From NCBI RefSeq assembly GCF_014647975.1, contig NZ_BMQF01000013.1, positions 117,297 to 181,296 on the forward strand: 64,000 bases of DNA, given 5' to 3'. Source of the DNA: Streptomyces fumigatiscleroticus. Its GTDB lineage: Bacteria; Actinomycetota; Actinomycetes; Streptomycetales; Streptomycetaceae. The stretch's first letter is position 1. Each line of letters opens with the position of its first letter. Made by a program: the position numbers and the translations under genes. The notes under the pieces were generated by a model. That model was not told the DNA's origin, did no database searches, and saw nothing but the letters and a program-made list of their open reading frames with translations. Positions 25,587-33,694 of this stretch are shown here, one piece after another.

Positions 25587-25862
25587 TCAGCCTCCGGCGA
25601 CCGCCGGGATGATGGAGACGCCCGCGCCGTCCGGGGTCACGGTGTCCAGGCCCTGCTCGAAGCGGACGTCGTCGTCGTTCACGTAGACGTTGACGAAGCG
25701 GCGCAGCTTGCCCTGGTCGTCCAGGACGCGGGCGGCGATGCCGGTGTGGTTCTTCTCCAGGTCGGCGATGACCTCGCCGAGGGTGGCGCCCTCGGCGCTC
25801 ACCTCGGCCCGGCCGCCGGTGTAGGTGCGCAGGATGGTGGGGATGCGGACGGTGACGCTCAT
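25587..25862 (-). CDS. MoaD/ThiS family sulfur carrier protein
   Basis: The 91-residue beta-grasp protein ends in VAGG; the exposed C-terminal Gly-Gly is the site that is adenylated and turned into a thiocarboxylate. It resembles CysO more than molybdopterin MoaD by length and by the FVNVYVNDDDVRF strand. It is 115 bp behind the ThrC-family gene on the same strand and ahead of a strong terminator, so it belongs to the same SAM-riboswitch-controlled unit. That context suggests sulfur delivery for homocysteine or methionine synthesis. Confidence 0.85.
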   Translation of the reverse strand: MSVTVRIPTILRTYTGGRAEVSAEGATLGEVIADLEKNHTGIAARVLDDQGKLRRFVNVYVNDDDVRFEQGLDTVTPDGAGVSIIPAVAGG

Positions 25863-25977
25863 CTTCGATGACCTCCGGTCGGGTGATCGGCCTCAGGGGC
25901 ACGGGGCTGTGTTGATCTGCGGCTACCGCCGCGTGGGCGCGACCGGCCCCCACCGGCCCGCAGTCGGGAACGACGGG

Positions 25978-27267
25978 TTACGCGAGCCCGGCCTCACGGA
26001 ACGAGTCGAGGGTGGGACGGATCGTCGCGGTGAGCCCCGTACCGGCGACCGCGTCCAGCGTCTTCAGGCCGTCGCCGGTGTTGAGGACCACGGTCGTCTT
26101 CGCCGGATCCAGGACGCCCGCCTCGATCAGCTTCCTGGTGACGCCGACCGTCACGCCGCCCGCCGTCTCCGCGAAAATGCCCTCGGTACGGGCCAGCAGC
26201 TTGATGGCGTCCACGATCTGCTCGTCGGTCACGTCCTCCACCGCGCCGCCGGTGCGGCGGGCGATGTCCAGGACGTAGGGGCCGTCGGCCGGGTTGCCGA
26301 TGGCCAGGGACTTGGCGATGGTGTCCGGCTTCTGGGGGCGGACGACGTCGTGGCCGGCCTTGAAGGCGGTGGAGACCGGCGAGCAGCCCTTCGCCTGGGC
26401 GCCGAAGATCTTGTACGGCCGGTCCTCGACGAGCCCGAGCTCGATGAGCTCCCGCAGCCCCTTGTCGATCTTCGTGAGCTGGGAGCCGGAGGCGATCGGG
26501 ACGACGAGCTGGTCCGGCAGCCGCCAGCCGAGCTGCTCGCAGATCTCGTACGCCAGGGTCTTGGAGCCCTCCGCGTAGTACGGCCGCAGGTTGACGTTGA
26601 CGAAGCCCCAGCCCTCGCCCGCCGGGTCGCCGATGAGCTCCGAGCAGAAGCGGTTGACGTCGTCGTAGTTGCCCTCGATGCCGACCAGCTCGCCGCCGTA
26701 GACCGCGGCCATGACGATCTTGCCCTGCTCCAGGTCGTGCGGGATGAACACGCAGGAGCGGAAGCCGGCGCGGGCGGCGGCGGCGCCGACGGCACCGGCC
26801 AGGTTGCCGGTGGAGGAGCAGGACAGGGTGGTGAAGCCGAAGGCGCGCGCCGCCTCCAGTGCCTGTGCAACGACCCGGTCCTTGAAGGAGTGGGTCGGGT
26901 TGCCGGAGTCGTCCTTCACATACAGCCCGCCGGTGACGCCCAGCTCACGAGCGAGGTTGTCGGCCTTGACGAGCTTGGTCCAGCCGGGGTTGATGTTCGG
27001 CTTGGTCGCCACGTCCGCGGGAACGGGCAGCAGCGGCGCATAACGCCAGATGTTCGTGGGACCCGCCTCGATGCGCTTGCGGAGCTCCTCGGTGTCGTAC
27101 CCGGAGAAGTCGTAGGCGATCTCGAGCGGGCCGAAACACTCCTCGCAGGCGAAGACCGGGCCGAGGGGCACGCGGTGACCGCACTCGCGGCAGGACAGGG
27201 CCGCGGCAGGGCCCAGGTCCACGGAGGCGGAGGAATCAGTGGTGCTTGCAACAGTCTGCACAGCCAT
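25978..27267 (-). CDS. thrC: Threonine synthase family PLP enzyme, possibly an O-phosphohomoserine-dependent homocysteine synthase
   Basis: The 429-residue protein has a Zn-ribbon-like N-terminus (Cys 26, 29, 41, 44) and the PLP lysine in HSFKDR (K129). It also has the phosphate-binding SCSSTGNLAGAVG and the C-terminal VVLNTGDGLKT. By family it is ThrC, acting on O-phosphohomoserine. The context is methionine-like: a SAM-I riboswitch covers its ribosome site and a sulfur carrier protein follows. I recall a report of a Streptomyces ThrC homologue (MetM) making homocysteine from O-phosphohomoserine; this gene may be that type. Annotation as thrC is the safe call; the substrate choice is inference. 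Confidence 0.85.
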   Translation of the reverse strand: MAVQTVASTTDSSASVDLGPAAALSCRECGHRVPLGPVFACEECFGPLEIAYDFSGYDTEELRKRIEAGPTNIWRYAPLLPVPADVATKPNINPGWTKLVKADNLARELGVTGGLYVKDDSGNPTHSFKDRVVAQALEAARAFGFTTLSCSSTGNLAGAVGAAAARAGFRSCVFIPHDLEQGKIVMAAVYGGELVGIEGNYDDVNRFCSELIGDPAGEGWGFVNVNLRPYYAEGSKTLAYEICEQLGWRLPDQLVVPIASGSQLTKIDKGLRELIELGLVEDRPYKIFGAQAKGCSPVSTAFKAGHDVVRPQKPDTIAKSLAIGNPADGPYVLDIARRTGGAVEDVTDEQIVDAIKLLARTEGIFAETAGGVTVGVTRKLIEAGVLDPAKTTVVLNTGDGLKTLDAVAGTGLTATIRPTLDSFREAGLA

Positions 27268-27287
27268 GTGAGGCGAGGCCCTTTCTC

Positions 27288-27439
27288 CTCATCTTCCTCA
27301 CGGCGCACCTCGCCGTGAGACGGATTTGGCACCTTCCCTAGCCGGGAGCCTCGCGTGCTTGATCAACAGTGATCCACGAGACCGGCTGGAGGGTTGCCGG
27401 GGCTTCATCGGGCCGTGTCCCTCTGCCCCTCTGGATGAG
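27288..27439 (-). promoter_or_regulatory. SAM-I (S-box) riboswitch
   Basis: On the minus strand the conserved S-box core is clear: CAGAGGGGCAGAGGGA, then GGCCCGATGAAGCCCCGGC with AACC, and later AGGTGCCAAATCCG. P1 is CTCATC (27439-27434) with GATGAG (27293-27288). P4 is the hairpin CTCACGGCG...CGCCGTGAG-type stem at 27297-27319. The 3 strand of P1 runs straight into GAGGAGAAAGGG, the ribosome site of the downstream gene, and there is no terminator. Ligand binding should therefore block translation. Confidence 0.93.
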
Positions 27440-27629
27440 CTGTATGCGGTTGTGTGTCACGCGGACGAGGGGTTCACGACCCCCGACATGCGATGGTCAT
27501 CCGCGTTGTTCAAGACTGTAACCGAAGGCCAGGACAGTTGAGATAGCCGTCCGTACCGCGAGATGGATCACACCCCCACAGGACGTACGATCACACGCTC
27601 GCCATCGAGAACGTGAAGGAGCCGCCGTA

Positions 27630-28574
27630 GTGCTGGAAGAAGTCGAGCGCTGGCTGCGCACCCGCTCCTGGTCCGTGACCGATCGCCCGCTCCACAGGAT
27701 TCTGGCCGCAAAGCGCGCCACCGGCCAGTCGGTCAGTGTCGTGCTCCCCGCGCTCAACGAGGAGGAGACGGTCGGCGACATCGTCGCCGTGATCCGGCAG
27801 GACCTCGTGCAGCAGGTCCCGCTGGTCGACGAGATCGTCGTCGTCGACTCCGGGTCGACCGACCGCACCTCCGAGGTGGCCGCCGCCGCGGGCGCCCGGG
27901 TGGTCCACCGTGACGAGATCCTGCCGCGCGTCCCCGCCGTGCCCGGCAAGGGCGAGGTGCTGTGGCGTTCGCTGCTGGTCACCGGCGGCGACATCGTCTG
28001 CTTCATCGACGCCGACCTGAAGGAGTTCTCCTCCGACTTCGTCTCGGGAATCGTCGGGCCGCTGCTCACCGACCCCGGTGTCCAGCTGGTCAAGGGCATG
28101 TACGACCGTCCGCTGGGCGGGGCGGCGGGCCAGGGCGGCCGGGTCACCGAGCTGATGGCGCGCCCGCTGCTGAACATGCACTGGCCGCAGCTGGCCGGGT
28201 TCGTGCAGCCGCTGGGCGGCGAGTACGCGGCCCGCCGCTCGCTGCTGGAGCAGCTGCCGTTCCCGGTGGGCTACGGGGTGGAGCTGGGCATGCTGGTGGA
28301 CGCCCTGCACCTGGTGGGACTCGACGCGCTGGCCCAGGTCGACGTGGGCGTGCGCATCCACCGGCACCAGGACGGGCAGGCGCTGGGGCGGATGGCCGCC
28401 GCCATCTACCGCACCGCGCAGCTCAGGCTGGCCCGCGGCCATCTGATCCGGCCCAGCCTGACCCAGTTCGAGCGGGGCGAGGACGGCTTCGAGCCGCGGA
28501 CGTACTCCGTGGACACCGAGGAGCGCCCGCCGATGGTGGAGATCGCCGAGTACGCGTCCCGCAAGGTCGCCTAG
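27630..28574 (+). CDS. gpgS: Glucosyl-3-phosphoglycerate synthase
   Basis: The 314-residue GT-A glycosyltransferase has VVLPALNEEETVGDIV, a VVVDSGSTDRTSE nucleotide-sugar motif, the metal-binding FIDADLKEF, and GGEYAARRSLLEQLPFPVGYGVE, all typical of GpgS (GT81). It transfers glucose from NDP-glucose to 3-phosphoglycerate, the first step to glucosylglycerate and methylglucose polysaccharides. GTG at 27630 follows AAGGAG. It precedes otsA, so a compatible-solute cluster is likely. Confidence 0.92.
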   Translation: MLEEVERWLRTRSWSVTDRPLHRILAAKRATGQSVSVVLPALNEEETVGDIVAVIRQDLVQQVPLVDEIVVVDSGSTDRTSEVAAAAGARVVHRDEILPRVPAVPGKGEVLWRSLLVTGGDIVCFIDADLKEFSSDFVSGIVGPLLTDPGVQLVKGMYDRPLGGAAGQGGRVTELMARPLLNMHWPQLAGFVQPLGGEYAARRSLLEQLPFPVGYGVELGMLVDALHLVGLDALAQVDVGVRIHRHQDGQALGRMAAAIYRTAQLRLARGHLIRPSLTQFERGEDGFEPRTYSVDTEERPPMVEIAEYASRKVA

Positions 28575-28699
28575 ACGGGTCCCGGAGCGGCCGGATGACC
28601 GCGCCGGTTGTATACGGATCTGCGTGCATCGTCCCGTTGTCGCCGGACGTTGTCCGTCCGTACGTTTGAGCGTTTCCACCTCGGGCTAGGTTGAGGCGT

Positions 28700-30109
28700 A
28701 TGGCTTCAACGCAGGCGGAACAGGGTGCCCGGGTGCTGGTCGCGTCCAACCGCGGCCCGGTCTCGTACGAGGTGCGTCAGGACGGCTCGCTGCGCGCCAA
28801 ACGGGGCGGCGGCGGGCTGGTCTCCGGCCTTTCGGCCATCGGGCCGGACGCCGACGCGCTGTGGGTCTGCTCCGCCCTGGGCGACGGCGACCGGGAGGCC
28901 GTGCGGCGCGGGGTGGGCGAGCCCGGGGTGCGGATGCTGGACGTCCCGGCCGACGTGCACGCCGACGCGTACAACGGCATCGCCAACTCTGTGCTGTGGT
29001 TCGTCCACCACATGCTGTACCAGACGCCGCTGGAGCCGGTCTTCGACGCGGAGTTCCGGCGGCAGTGGGCGTCCTACGAGACCTTCAACCGGGCGTTCGC
29101 CGAGGCGCTGGCCGAGGAGGCCGCCGAGGGCGCCGCGGTGATGGTGCAGGACTACCACCTGACGCTGGTGCCGGGGATGCTGCGCGAGCTGCGGCCCGAT
29201 CTGCGCATCGGCCACTTCTCGCACACGCCGTGGGCGCCGCCGGAGTACTTCCGGATGCTGCCGGACGACATCGCCCGCCAGGTGCTGAACGGCATGCTCG
29301 GCGCCGACCGGCTCGGTTTCCTCACCCGCCGCTGGGCGGACGCGTTCACCGCCTGCTGCGAGCGGTTCACCGGCGGGATCGGGAAAACGCGGATCGGTGT
29401 GCACGGTCTCGGCGCCGACGCGGAGTTCCTGCGCGGGCGGGCGCACGAGGCGGACGTCGACGAGCGGATGGCCGCGCTGCGGGAGGAGATCGGCACGGCC
29501 CCGGACGGCGGCGCGCGCCGCACGATCGTGCGGGTGGACCGCACCGAGCTGTCCAAGAACATCGTGCGGGGGCTGCTCGCCTACCGGCAGCTGCTGAAGG
29601 ACCGGCCCGAGTGGCGGGAGCGGGTGGCGCACGTCGCCTTCGCCTACCCCTCCCGGCAGGACCTCGCGGTCTACCGGGACTACACGGCCGAGGTGCGGCG
29701 GCTGGCCGAGGAGATCAACGAGGAGTACGGCACGGACGGCTGGACGCCGGTCGTGCTGCATGTGAAGGACGACTTCGCGCGCTCCCTGGCCGCGTACCGG
29801 CTGGCCGACGTGGCGCTGGTCAATCCCATCCGGGACGGCATGAACCTGGTCGCCAAGGAGGTGCCCGTCGTCTCCGACGAGGGCTGCGCGCTGGTGCTGT
29901 CGCGGGAGGCGGGCGCCCACGAGGAGCTGGGCGAGGACGCCGTCACGGTGAACCCGTACGACGTGGTCGACACCGCCCGTGCCCTGCACGAGGCGCTGAC
30001 CATGGCGCCGGAGGAGCGGGCGGAGCGGACCAAGCGGCTGGCCGCGGCGGCGACCGCACTGCCGCCGGCGCAGTGGTTCCTGGACCAGCTGGAGGCGCTG
30101 AACGGCTGA
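28700..30109 (+). CDS. otsA: Trehalose-6-phosphate synthase (GT20)
   Basis: The 469-residue protein shows the OtsA features VASNRGPVSY, a Gly-rich GGGGLVSGL loop, VQDYHLTLVP, HTPWAPPEYF, and the C-terminal NPIRDGMNLVAKE and EDAVTVNPYD. It joins UDP- or GDP-glucose and glucose-6-P. ATG at 28700 lies 7 nt after TAGGTT (leaderless). It converges on otsB over a strong terminator. Together they make trehalose by the OtsAB route. Confidence 0.95.
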   Translation: MASTQAEQGARVLVASNRGPVSYEVRQDGSLRAKRGGGGLVSGLSAIGPDADALWVCSALGDGDREAVRRGVGEPGVRMLDVPADVHADAYNGIANSVLWFVHHMLYQTPLEPVFDAEFRRQWASYETFNRAFAEALAEEAAEGAAVMVQDYHLTLVPGMLRELRPDLRIGHFSHTPWAPPEYFRMLPDDIARQVLNGMLGADRLGFLTRRWADAFTACCERFTGGIGKTRIGVHGLGADAEFLRGRAHEADVDERMAALREEIGTAPDGGARRTIVRVDRTELSKNIVRGLLAYRQLLKDRPEWRERVAHVAFAYPSRQDLAVYRDYTAEVRRLAEEINEEYGTDGWTPVVLHVKDDFARSLAAYRLADVALVNPIRDGMNLVAKEVPVVSDEGCALVLSREAGAHEELGEDAVTVNPYDVVDTARALHEALTMAPEERAERTKRLAAAATALPPAQWFLDQLEALNG

Positions 30110-30120
30110 ACAGCGGCAAA

Positions 30121-30155
30121 CGGGGCTCCGGGCGGCTTCGCCGCCCGGAGCCCCG
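30121..30155. terminator. Bidirectional terminator between otsA and otsB
   Basis: A 15-bp perfect stem begins CGGGGCTCCGGGCGG at 30121 and is closed by its complement ending at 30155, with a CTTCG loop. It sits in the 53-bp gap between the two convergent genes. Confidence 0.9.
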
Positions 30156-30162
30156 GGTGTGT

Positions 30163-31026
30163 TCAGGAGAGCCTGCCCGCCAGGGCGCGCAGCAGGCCGA
30201 CCACTCCCTGCGGGCCGTCGACCACCAGGTCCGCTCGCTCCCTCAGCTCCGCGACCTCGTCGCTGCCGCTGCACACCAGCAGGCCGGGGGTGCCGTCGGA
30301 GCGGAGCTTGTCGACGGCGGCGAAGGCGGGCAGGTCGCCGAGGTCGTCACCGGCGTACAGGACGGATCCGGCGCCGATCTCGCGGGCGTACTCCTCCAGG
30401 GCGACGCCCTTGTCCATGCCCGGGGGCCGCAGCTCCAGGACCATGCGGCCGGGCTCGACGATCAGGCCGTGACGGGCGGCCAGCTCGGCGAGCGGTGCGC
30501 GCAGCAGCTCGAAGGCGGCCTGCGGGTCGGCGGCCCGCCGGGTGTGCACGGCCACCGCGCGGCCCTTCTCCTCGATCCAGGTGCCCTGCCAGGCGCCGAT
30601 CCGGTCCAGGAAGCCCGGCAGCTCGGCGCGGACGGCGGCGACGCCGGGGTGCGGGGCGGGGGCGGAGACGGTGCCGGAGACGGCGTCCCAGCGTTCGGCG
30701 CCGTAGTGGCCCAGCACGACGAGGTGCTCCAGGCCGGGCACGCCCGCGAAGCCGCCGTGCCGCACCGCGACGCCGGCCGGGCGTCCGGTGACCACCGCGA
30801 CGGCGGCCACCCGCGGGGCCAGCCCGGCGAGCGCGGGCACCGCCCCGGGGTGGGCGCGGGCCTGGTCGGGGTCGGGCACGATCGGTGCGAGGGTGCCGTC
30901 GAAGTCCAGTGCGATCAGCGCGCGGCCGGGGGTCGCGAGGAGTGCGTCCAGTCCGTCGCGCCCGGCCGGGGTCCCGGGCGTCGGCAGGGTGTCCAGGGGG
31001 TCGGTCGAGTCCGTGTGGCTGCCCAT
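30163..31026 (-). CDS. otsB: Trehalose-6-phosphate phosphatase
   Basis: The 287-residue HAD enzyme has ALDFDGTLAPIV (motif I), VVTGRPAG, and the family motifs ERWDAVSG-region, PGMDKGVAL and YAGDDLGDLPAF (motif IV). It removes phosphate from the OtsA product. ATG at 31026 is preceded by TAGGGT at 7 nt (leaderless), which favours it over the upstream GTG/ATG at 31071. Confidence 0.93.
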   Translation of the reverse strand: MGSHTDSTDPLDTLPTPGTPAGRDGLDALLATPGRALIALDFDGTLAPIVPDPDQARAHPGAVPALAGLAPRVAAVAVVTGRPAGVAVRHGGFAGVPGLEHLVVLGHYGAERWDAVSGTVSAPAPHPGVAAVRAELPGFLDRIGAWQGTWIEEKGRAVAVHTRRAADPQAAFELLRAPLAELAARHGLIVEPGRMVLELRPPGMDKGVALEEYAREIGAGSVLYAGDDLGDLPAFAAVDKLRSDGTPGLLVCSGSDEVAELRERADLVVDGPQGVVGLLRALAGRLS

Positions 31027-31095
31027 GGATTCGACCCTATCCACGGATGCGGGGGCGCACGCATGGCTCACCGGGGTCGCCCGGGGGCCCGGCCC

Positions 31096-31338
31096 TCAGC
31101 GTTCCGAGCGGCGTGCGTCCCGCACCCTGCGCAGGCGGTTGACCGTGACCGGGTCGTGGGCCAGGGCCCTGGGGTCGTCCAGGAGGGCGTTGAGCAGCTG
31201 GTAGTAGCGGACCGGGGCCAGGCCCAGTTCCTCGCGGATCGCGCGTTCCTTGGCGCCGGGGCCCGGAAAGCCGCGGCGTTCCAGTGCGAGGACGTCCTGT
31301 TCCCTGCGGCCGAGCTGCTCGTGGTCCATGTCGTCCAT
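31096..31338 (-). CDS. DUF3263 domain protein
   Basis: The 80-residue protein matches DUF3263: LGRREQDVLALERRGFPG, then a helix-turn-helix-like KERAIREELGLAPVRYYQLLNALLDDPRAL. This suggests a small DNA-binding protein of the sigma-factor region 4 type, conserved in actinobacteria. ATG at 31338 fits a leaderless start, with TACCGT 7 nt upstream; a GTG three codons earlier would overlap it. Confidence 0.88.
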   Translation of the reverse strand: MDDMDHEQLGRREQDVLALERRGFPGPGAKERAIREELGLAPVRYYQLLNALLDDPRALAHDPVTVNRLRRVRDARRSER

Positions 31339-31375
31339 GTCCCGCACGGTAACCCCGGCCGCCGACAGCCGGCGG

Positions 31376-32641
31376 CTACTCCGCGCTCTCCGCCCGCATG
31401 GCCGTCGTCTGGAGCTGGGACAGGACCGTCGACGGGCTGCCGCCGGGGGCCACCGCCTGGCCGATCCGCTTCTTGACGTCCGCGCTGACCTCGGCCCAGG
31501 AGGTCTTGCCGACCGGGTAGAGCTCGGAGTACAGCAGCTCGTCGAGGAACGGCTTGAGGTCCTTGTCCCGCGCGGCGCCGCTCATGGTCCGGGAGGCGGA
31601 GGTGGTGACGGGCAGCAGGTCGTACTCGCGGGAGAAGGCCAGGACGTTCTTGTCGCTGTAGACGAAGTCGAGGAAGTCGCCGATCTCCTTCTGGTGGCCG
31701 TTCTGCTTGAAGGCCGTCATCCAGTCGGTGACGCCCAGCGTGTTCTCGCTCTCGCCGTCGATGCCGGGGGTGGGCACCATGCCGAACTTCACGCCCTTCT
31801 TCTCGGCGGCCTTCATCAGCGAGGGGTGGCCGTTGAGCATGCCGACCTGGCCCTCGGTGAAGGCGGCGAAGGCGGCGGCCCGGTTGAGCTTGCCGGGGGC
31901 GACCGGGCCGGTGAGGCCCTCGCCGACCAGTTCGTCCTTGAGCCAGGTGAAGGTGGCGACGTTCTCCGCGGAGTCGATGCCGTAGGTGCCGACGGAGTCG
32001 GTGTAGCCGCCTCCGCCGCTGAGCATCCACTGCATCGTCTCGGCCTGCGCCTCCTCGGGGCCCAGAGGCAGCGCGTAGGGGTACTTCACGCCCTGCTCCT
32101 TCAGCGCCTGGGCGTCCTGCGCGAGCTCCTCCCAGGTCTTCGGCGGGGTGAGACCGGCCTTGGCGAACAGGGTCTTGTTGTAGAAGAGCACCCGCGTGGA
32201 GGCCGCGAACGGCATGCCGAACTGCGCCGTGTCCACCTGTCCCGCGGCGGCGAGCTGGGAGACGAAGCCGGCCTGCGTGGTGATGGAGAGCACGTCGTCG
32301 GCCCGGTAGAGCAGGCCCTTCGCGGCGTAGTCGGCGTAGGCGCCGATCTGCGCCATGTCGGGCGCCTTGCCGTCCTCGACCATCTCCTTGACCTTGCGGT
32401 CGACGTCGTTCCAGGAGTGGACGGAGACGTCGACGTGCACGTGCGGGTGCTTCTCCTCGTACGCCTTCACCAGGTCGTCCCAGTACTTCTGGGAGCTGTT
32501 GGCCTTGCTGTCACCGTAGTCGGCGGCGACCAGCCTCAGGGTCACGTCGCCGGAGTCGCCGGTGAGCCCGCAGCCGCCGAGAACCGCCGCCATGCCCAGT
32601 GCGGACACCACCGCGATCATTCCTGTCCTACGCCGCTGCAC
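31376..32641 (-). CDS. Sugar ABC transporter substrate-binding lipoprotein
   Basis: The 421-residue protein has a basic n-region (QRRRTG), a hydrophobic core and lipobox LGGC near residue 24, so it is membrane-anchored outside the cell. The mature part is a cluster-B sugar-binding fold (YEEKHPHVHVDVSVHSW, FGMPFAASTRVLFYNKTLF). It is divergent from nagK-nagA with two dre-like sites between them, suggesting an amino sugar ligand such as GlcNAc or an oligomer. No permease genes are adjacent, so it must share permeases encoded elsewhere. GTG at 32641 gives the best signal peptide; a TTG lies six codons upstream. Confidence 0.88.
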   Translation of the reverse strand: MQRRRTGMIAVVSALGMAAVLGGCGLTGDSGDVTLRLVAADYGDSKANSSQKYWDDLVKAYEEKHPHVHVDVSVHSWNDVDRKVKEMVEDGKAPDMAQIGAYADYAAKGLLYRADDVLSITTQAGFVSQLAAAGQVDTAQFGMPFAASTRVLFYNKTLFAKAGLTPPKTWEELAQDAQALKEQGVKYPYALPLGPEEAQAETMQWMLSGGGGYTDSVGTYGIDSAENVATFTWLKDELVGEGLTGPVAPGKLNRAAAFAAFTEGQVGMLNGHPSLMKAAEKKGVKFGMVPTPGIDGESENTLGVTDWMTAFKQNGHQKEIGDFLDFVYSDKNVLAFSREYDLLPVTTSASRTMSGAARDKDLKPFLDELLYSELYPVGKTSWAEVSADVKKRIGQAVAPGGSPSTVLSQLQTTAMRAESAE

Positions 32642-32686
32642 TGATCTTGCCCCAAACAACCGAAAACTTTCGAAACGTCAGGCATA

Positions 32687-32698
32687 AGGTCTACACCA
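32687..32698. promoter_or_regulatory. dre-like DasR site 1
   Basis: AGGTCTACACCA matches 10 of 12 core bases of the dre consensus TGGTCTAGACCA. It lies 45-57 bp before the binding-protein start on the minus strand and 48 bp before nagK. Confidence 0.6.
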
Positions 32699-32704
32699 CG
32701 TGAG

Positions 32705-32716
32705 TGGACTAGACCT
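32705..32716. promoter_or_regulatory. dre-like DasR site 2
   Basis: TGGACTAGACCT matches 10 of 12 core bases of the dre consensus, with the flanks AG and CT fitting the wider 16-base form. DasR, the GlcN-6-P-responsive GntR repressor, is known to control nagKA in Streptomyces. Confidence 0.7.
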
Positions 32717-32746
32717 CTTGTGGGTGGACGGGCCACACTGTCCCCC

Positions 32747-33694
32747 GTGAGACATGTCATCGCCCTCGACGTGGGCGGCACCGGGATGAAGGCCGCCCTG
32801 GTGGGGGCGGGGGGCGAGCTGCTGCACCAGGCGCGCCGGGCCACCGGGCGCGAACACGGGCCCGAGGCGGTCGCCGAGGCCGTCCTCGGCTTCGCCGCCG
32901 AGCTGCGCGCCCACGGCGCCGAACGCTTCGGCGGGCCCGCGGCCGCCGCGGGCGTCGCCGTCCCCGGCATCGTCGACGCGGAACGCGGCCTCGCCGTGTA
33001 CTCGGCCAACCTCGGCTGGCGCGATCTGCCGCTGCGCGCGCTGCTCGGCGAGCGGCTGGGCGGCATCCCCGTGGCCCTCGGCCACGACGTGCGCACCGGC
33101 GGGCTCGCCGAGGGCCGCGTCGGGGCGGGCCGGGGGACCGACCGGTTCCTGTTCGTGGCGCTGGGCACCGGCATCGCGGGCGCCATCGGCCTCGGCGGCC
33201 GGGTGGAGGCGGGTGCCCACGGCTTCGCGGGCGAGATCGGCCATGTCGTCGTACGCCCCGGCGGTGCCTCCTGTCCGTGCGGGCAGCGCGGCTGTCTGGA
33301 GCGGTACGCGTCCGCCGCGGCGGTCGGCCAGGCCTGGGGCGAGGCGTGCGGGGACACCGGCGCCGACGCCGCCGACTGCGCCAAGGCCGTGGAGTCGGGG
33401 GACGCCCGGGCCGTACGCGTCTGGCAGGACGCCGTGGACGCGCTCGCCGACGGACTGGTCACCGCGGTCACCCTGCTGGACCCGCGCGTCCTGATCATCG
33501 GTGGCGGCCTCGCCGAGGCGGGGGAAACCTTGTTCACACCGCTCGGGGACGCCCTGAGGCGGCGCGTCACCTTCCAGCGGCTGCCCGAACTCGTCCCCGC
33601 GGCGCTGGGGGACACCGCCGGCTGCCTGGGTGCCGGGCTGCTGGCCTGGGACCTGCTCCACACCACTGCGACTCCCCCGGAGGTAACCACCTGA
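32747..33694 (+). CDS. nagK: N-acetylglucosamine kinase, ROK family
   Basis: The 315-residue kinase has the phosphate loop ALDVGGTGMKAAL, the ROK zinc motif CPCGQRGCLE, and HGFAGEIGHVVV with a conserved His. It should phosphorylate GlcNAc that enters unphosphorylated; the adjacent nagA (stop and start overlap by one base) deacetylates the product. GTG at 32747 follows CACACT at 7 nt. Alternative: another ROK sugar kinase, but the nagA coupling makes GlcNAc likely. Confidence 0.88.
   Translation: MRHVIALDVGGTGMKAALVGAGGELLHQARRATGREHGPEAVAEAVLGFAAELRAHGAERFGGPAAAAGVAVPGIVDAERGLAVYSANLGWRDLPLRALLGERLGGIPVALGHDVRTGGLAEGRVGAGRGTDRFLFVALGTGIAGAIGLGGRVEAGAHGFAGEIGHVVVRPGGASCPCGQRGCLERYASAAAVGQAWGEACGDTGADAADCAKAVESGDARAVRVWQDAVDALADGLVTAVTLLDPRVLIIGGGLAEAGETLFTPLGDALRRRVTFQRLPELVPAALGDTAGCLGAGLLAWDLLHTTATPPEVTT

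Noticed and set aside
27297..27319. Intrinsic terminator in the thrC leader
   Set aside because: The hairpin is followed by purines and the P1 strand, not a U tract; it is P4 of the SAM-I aptamer.
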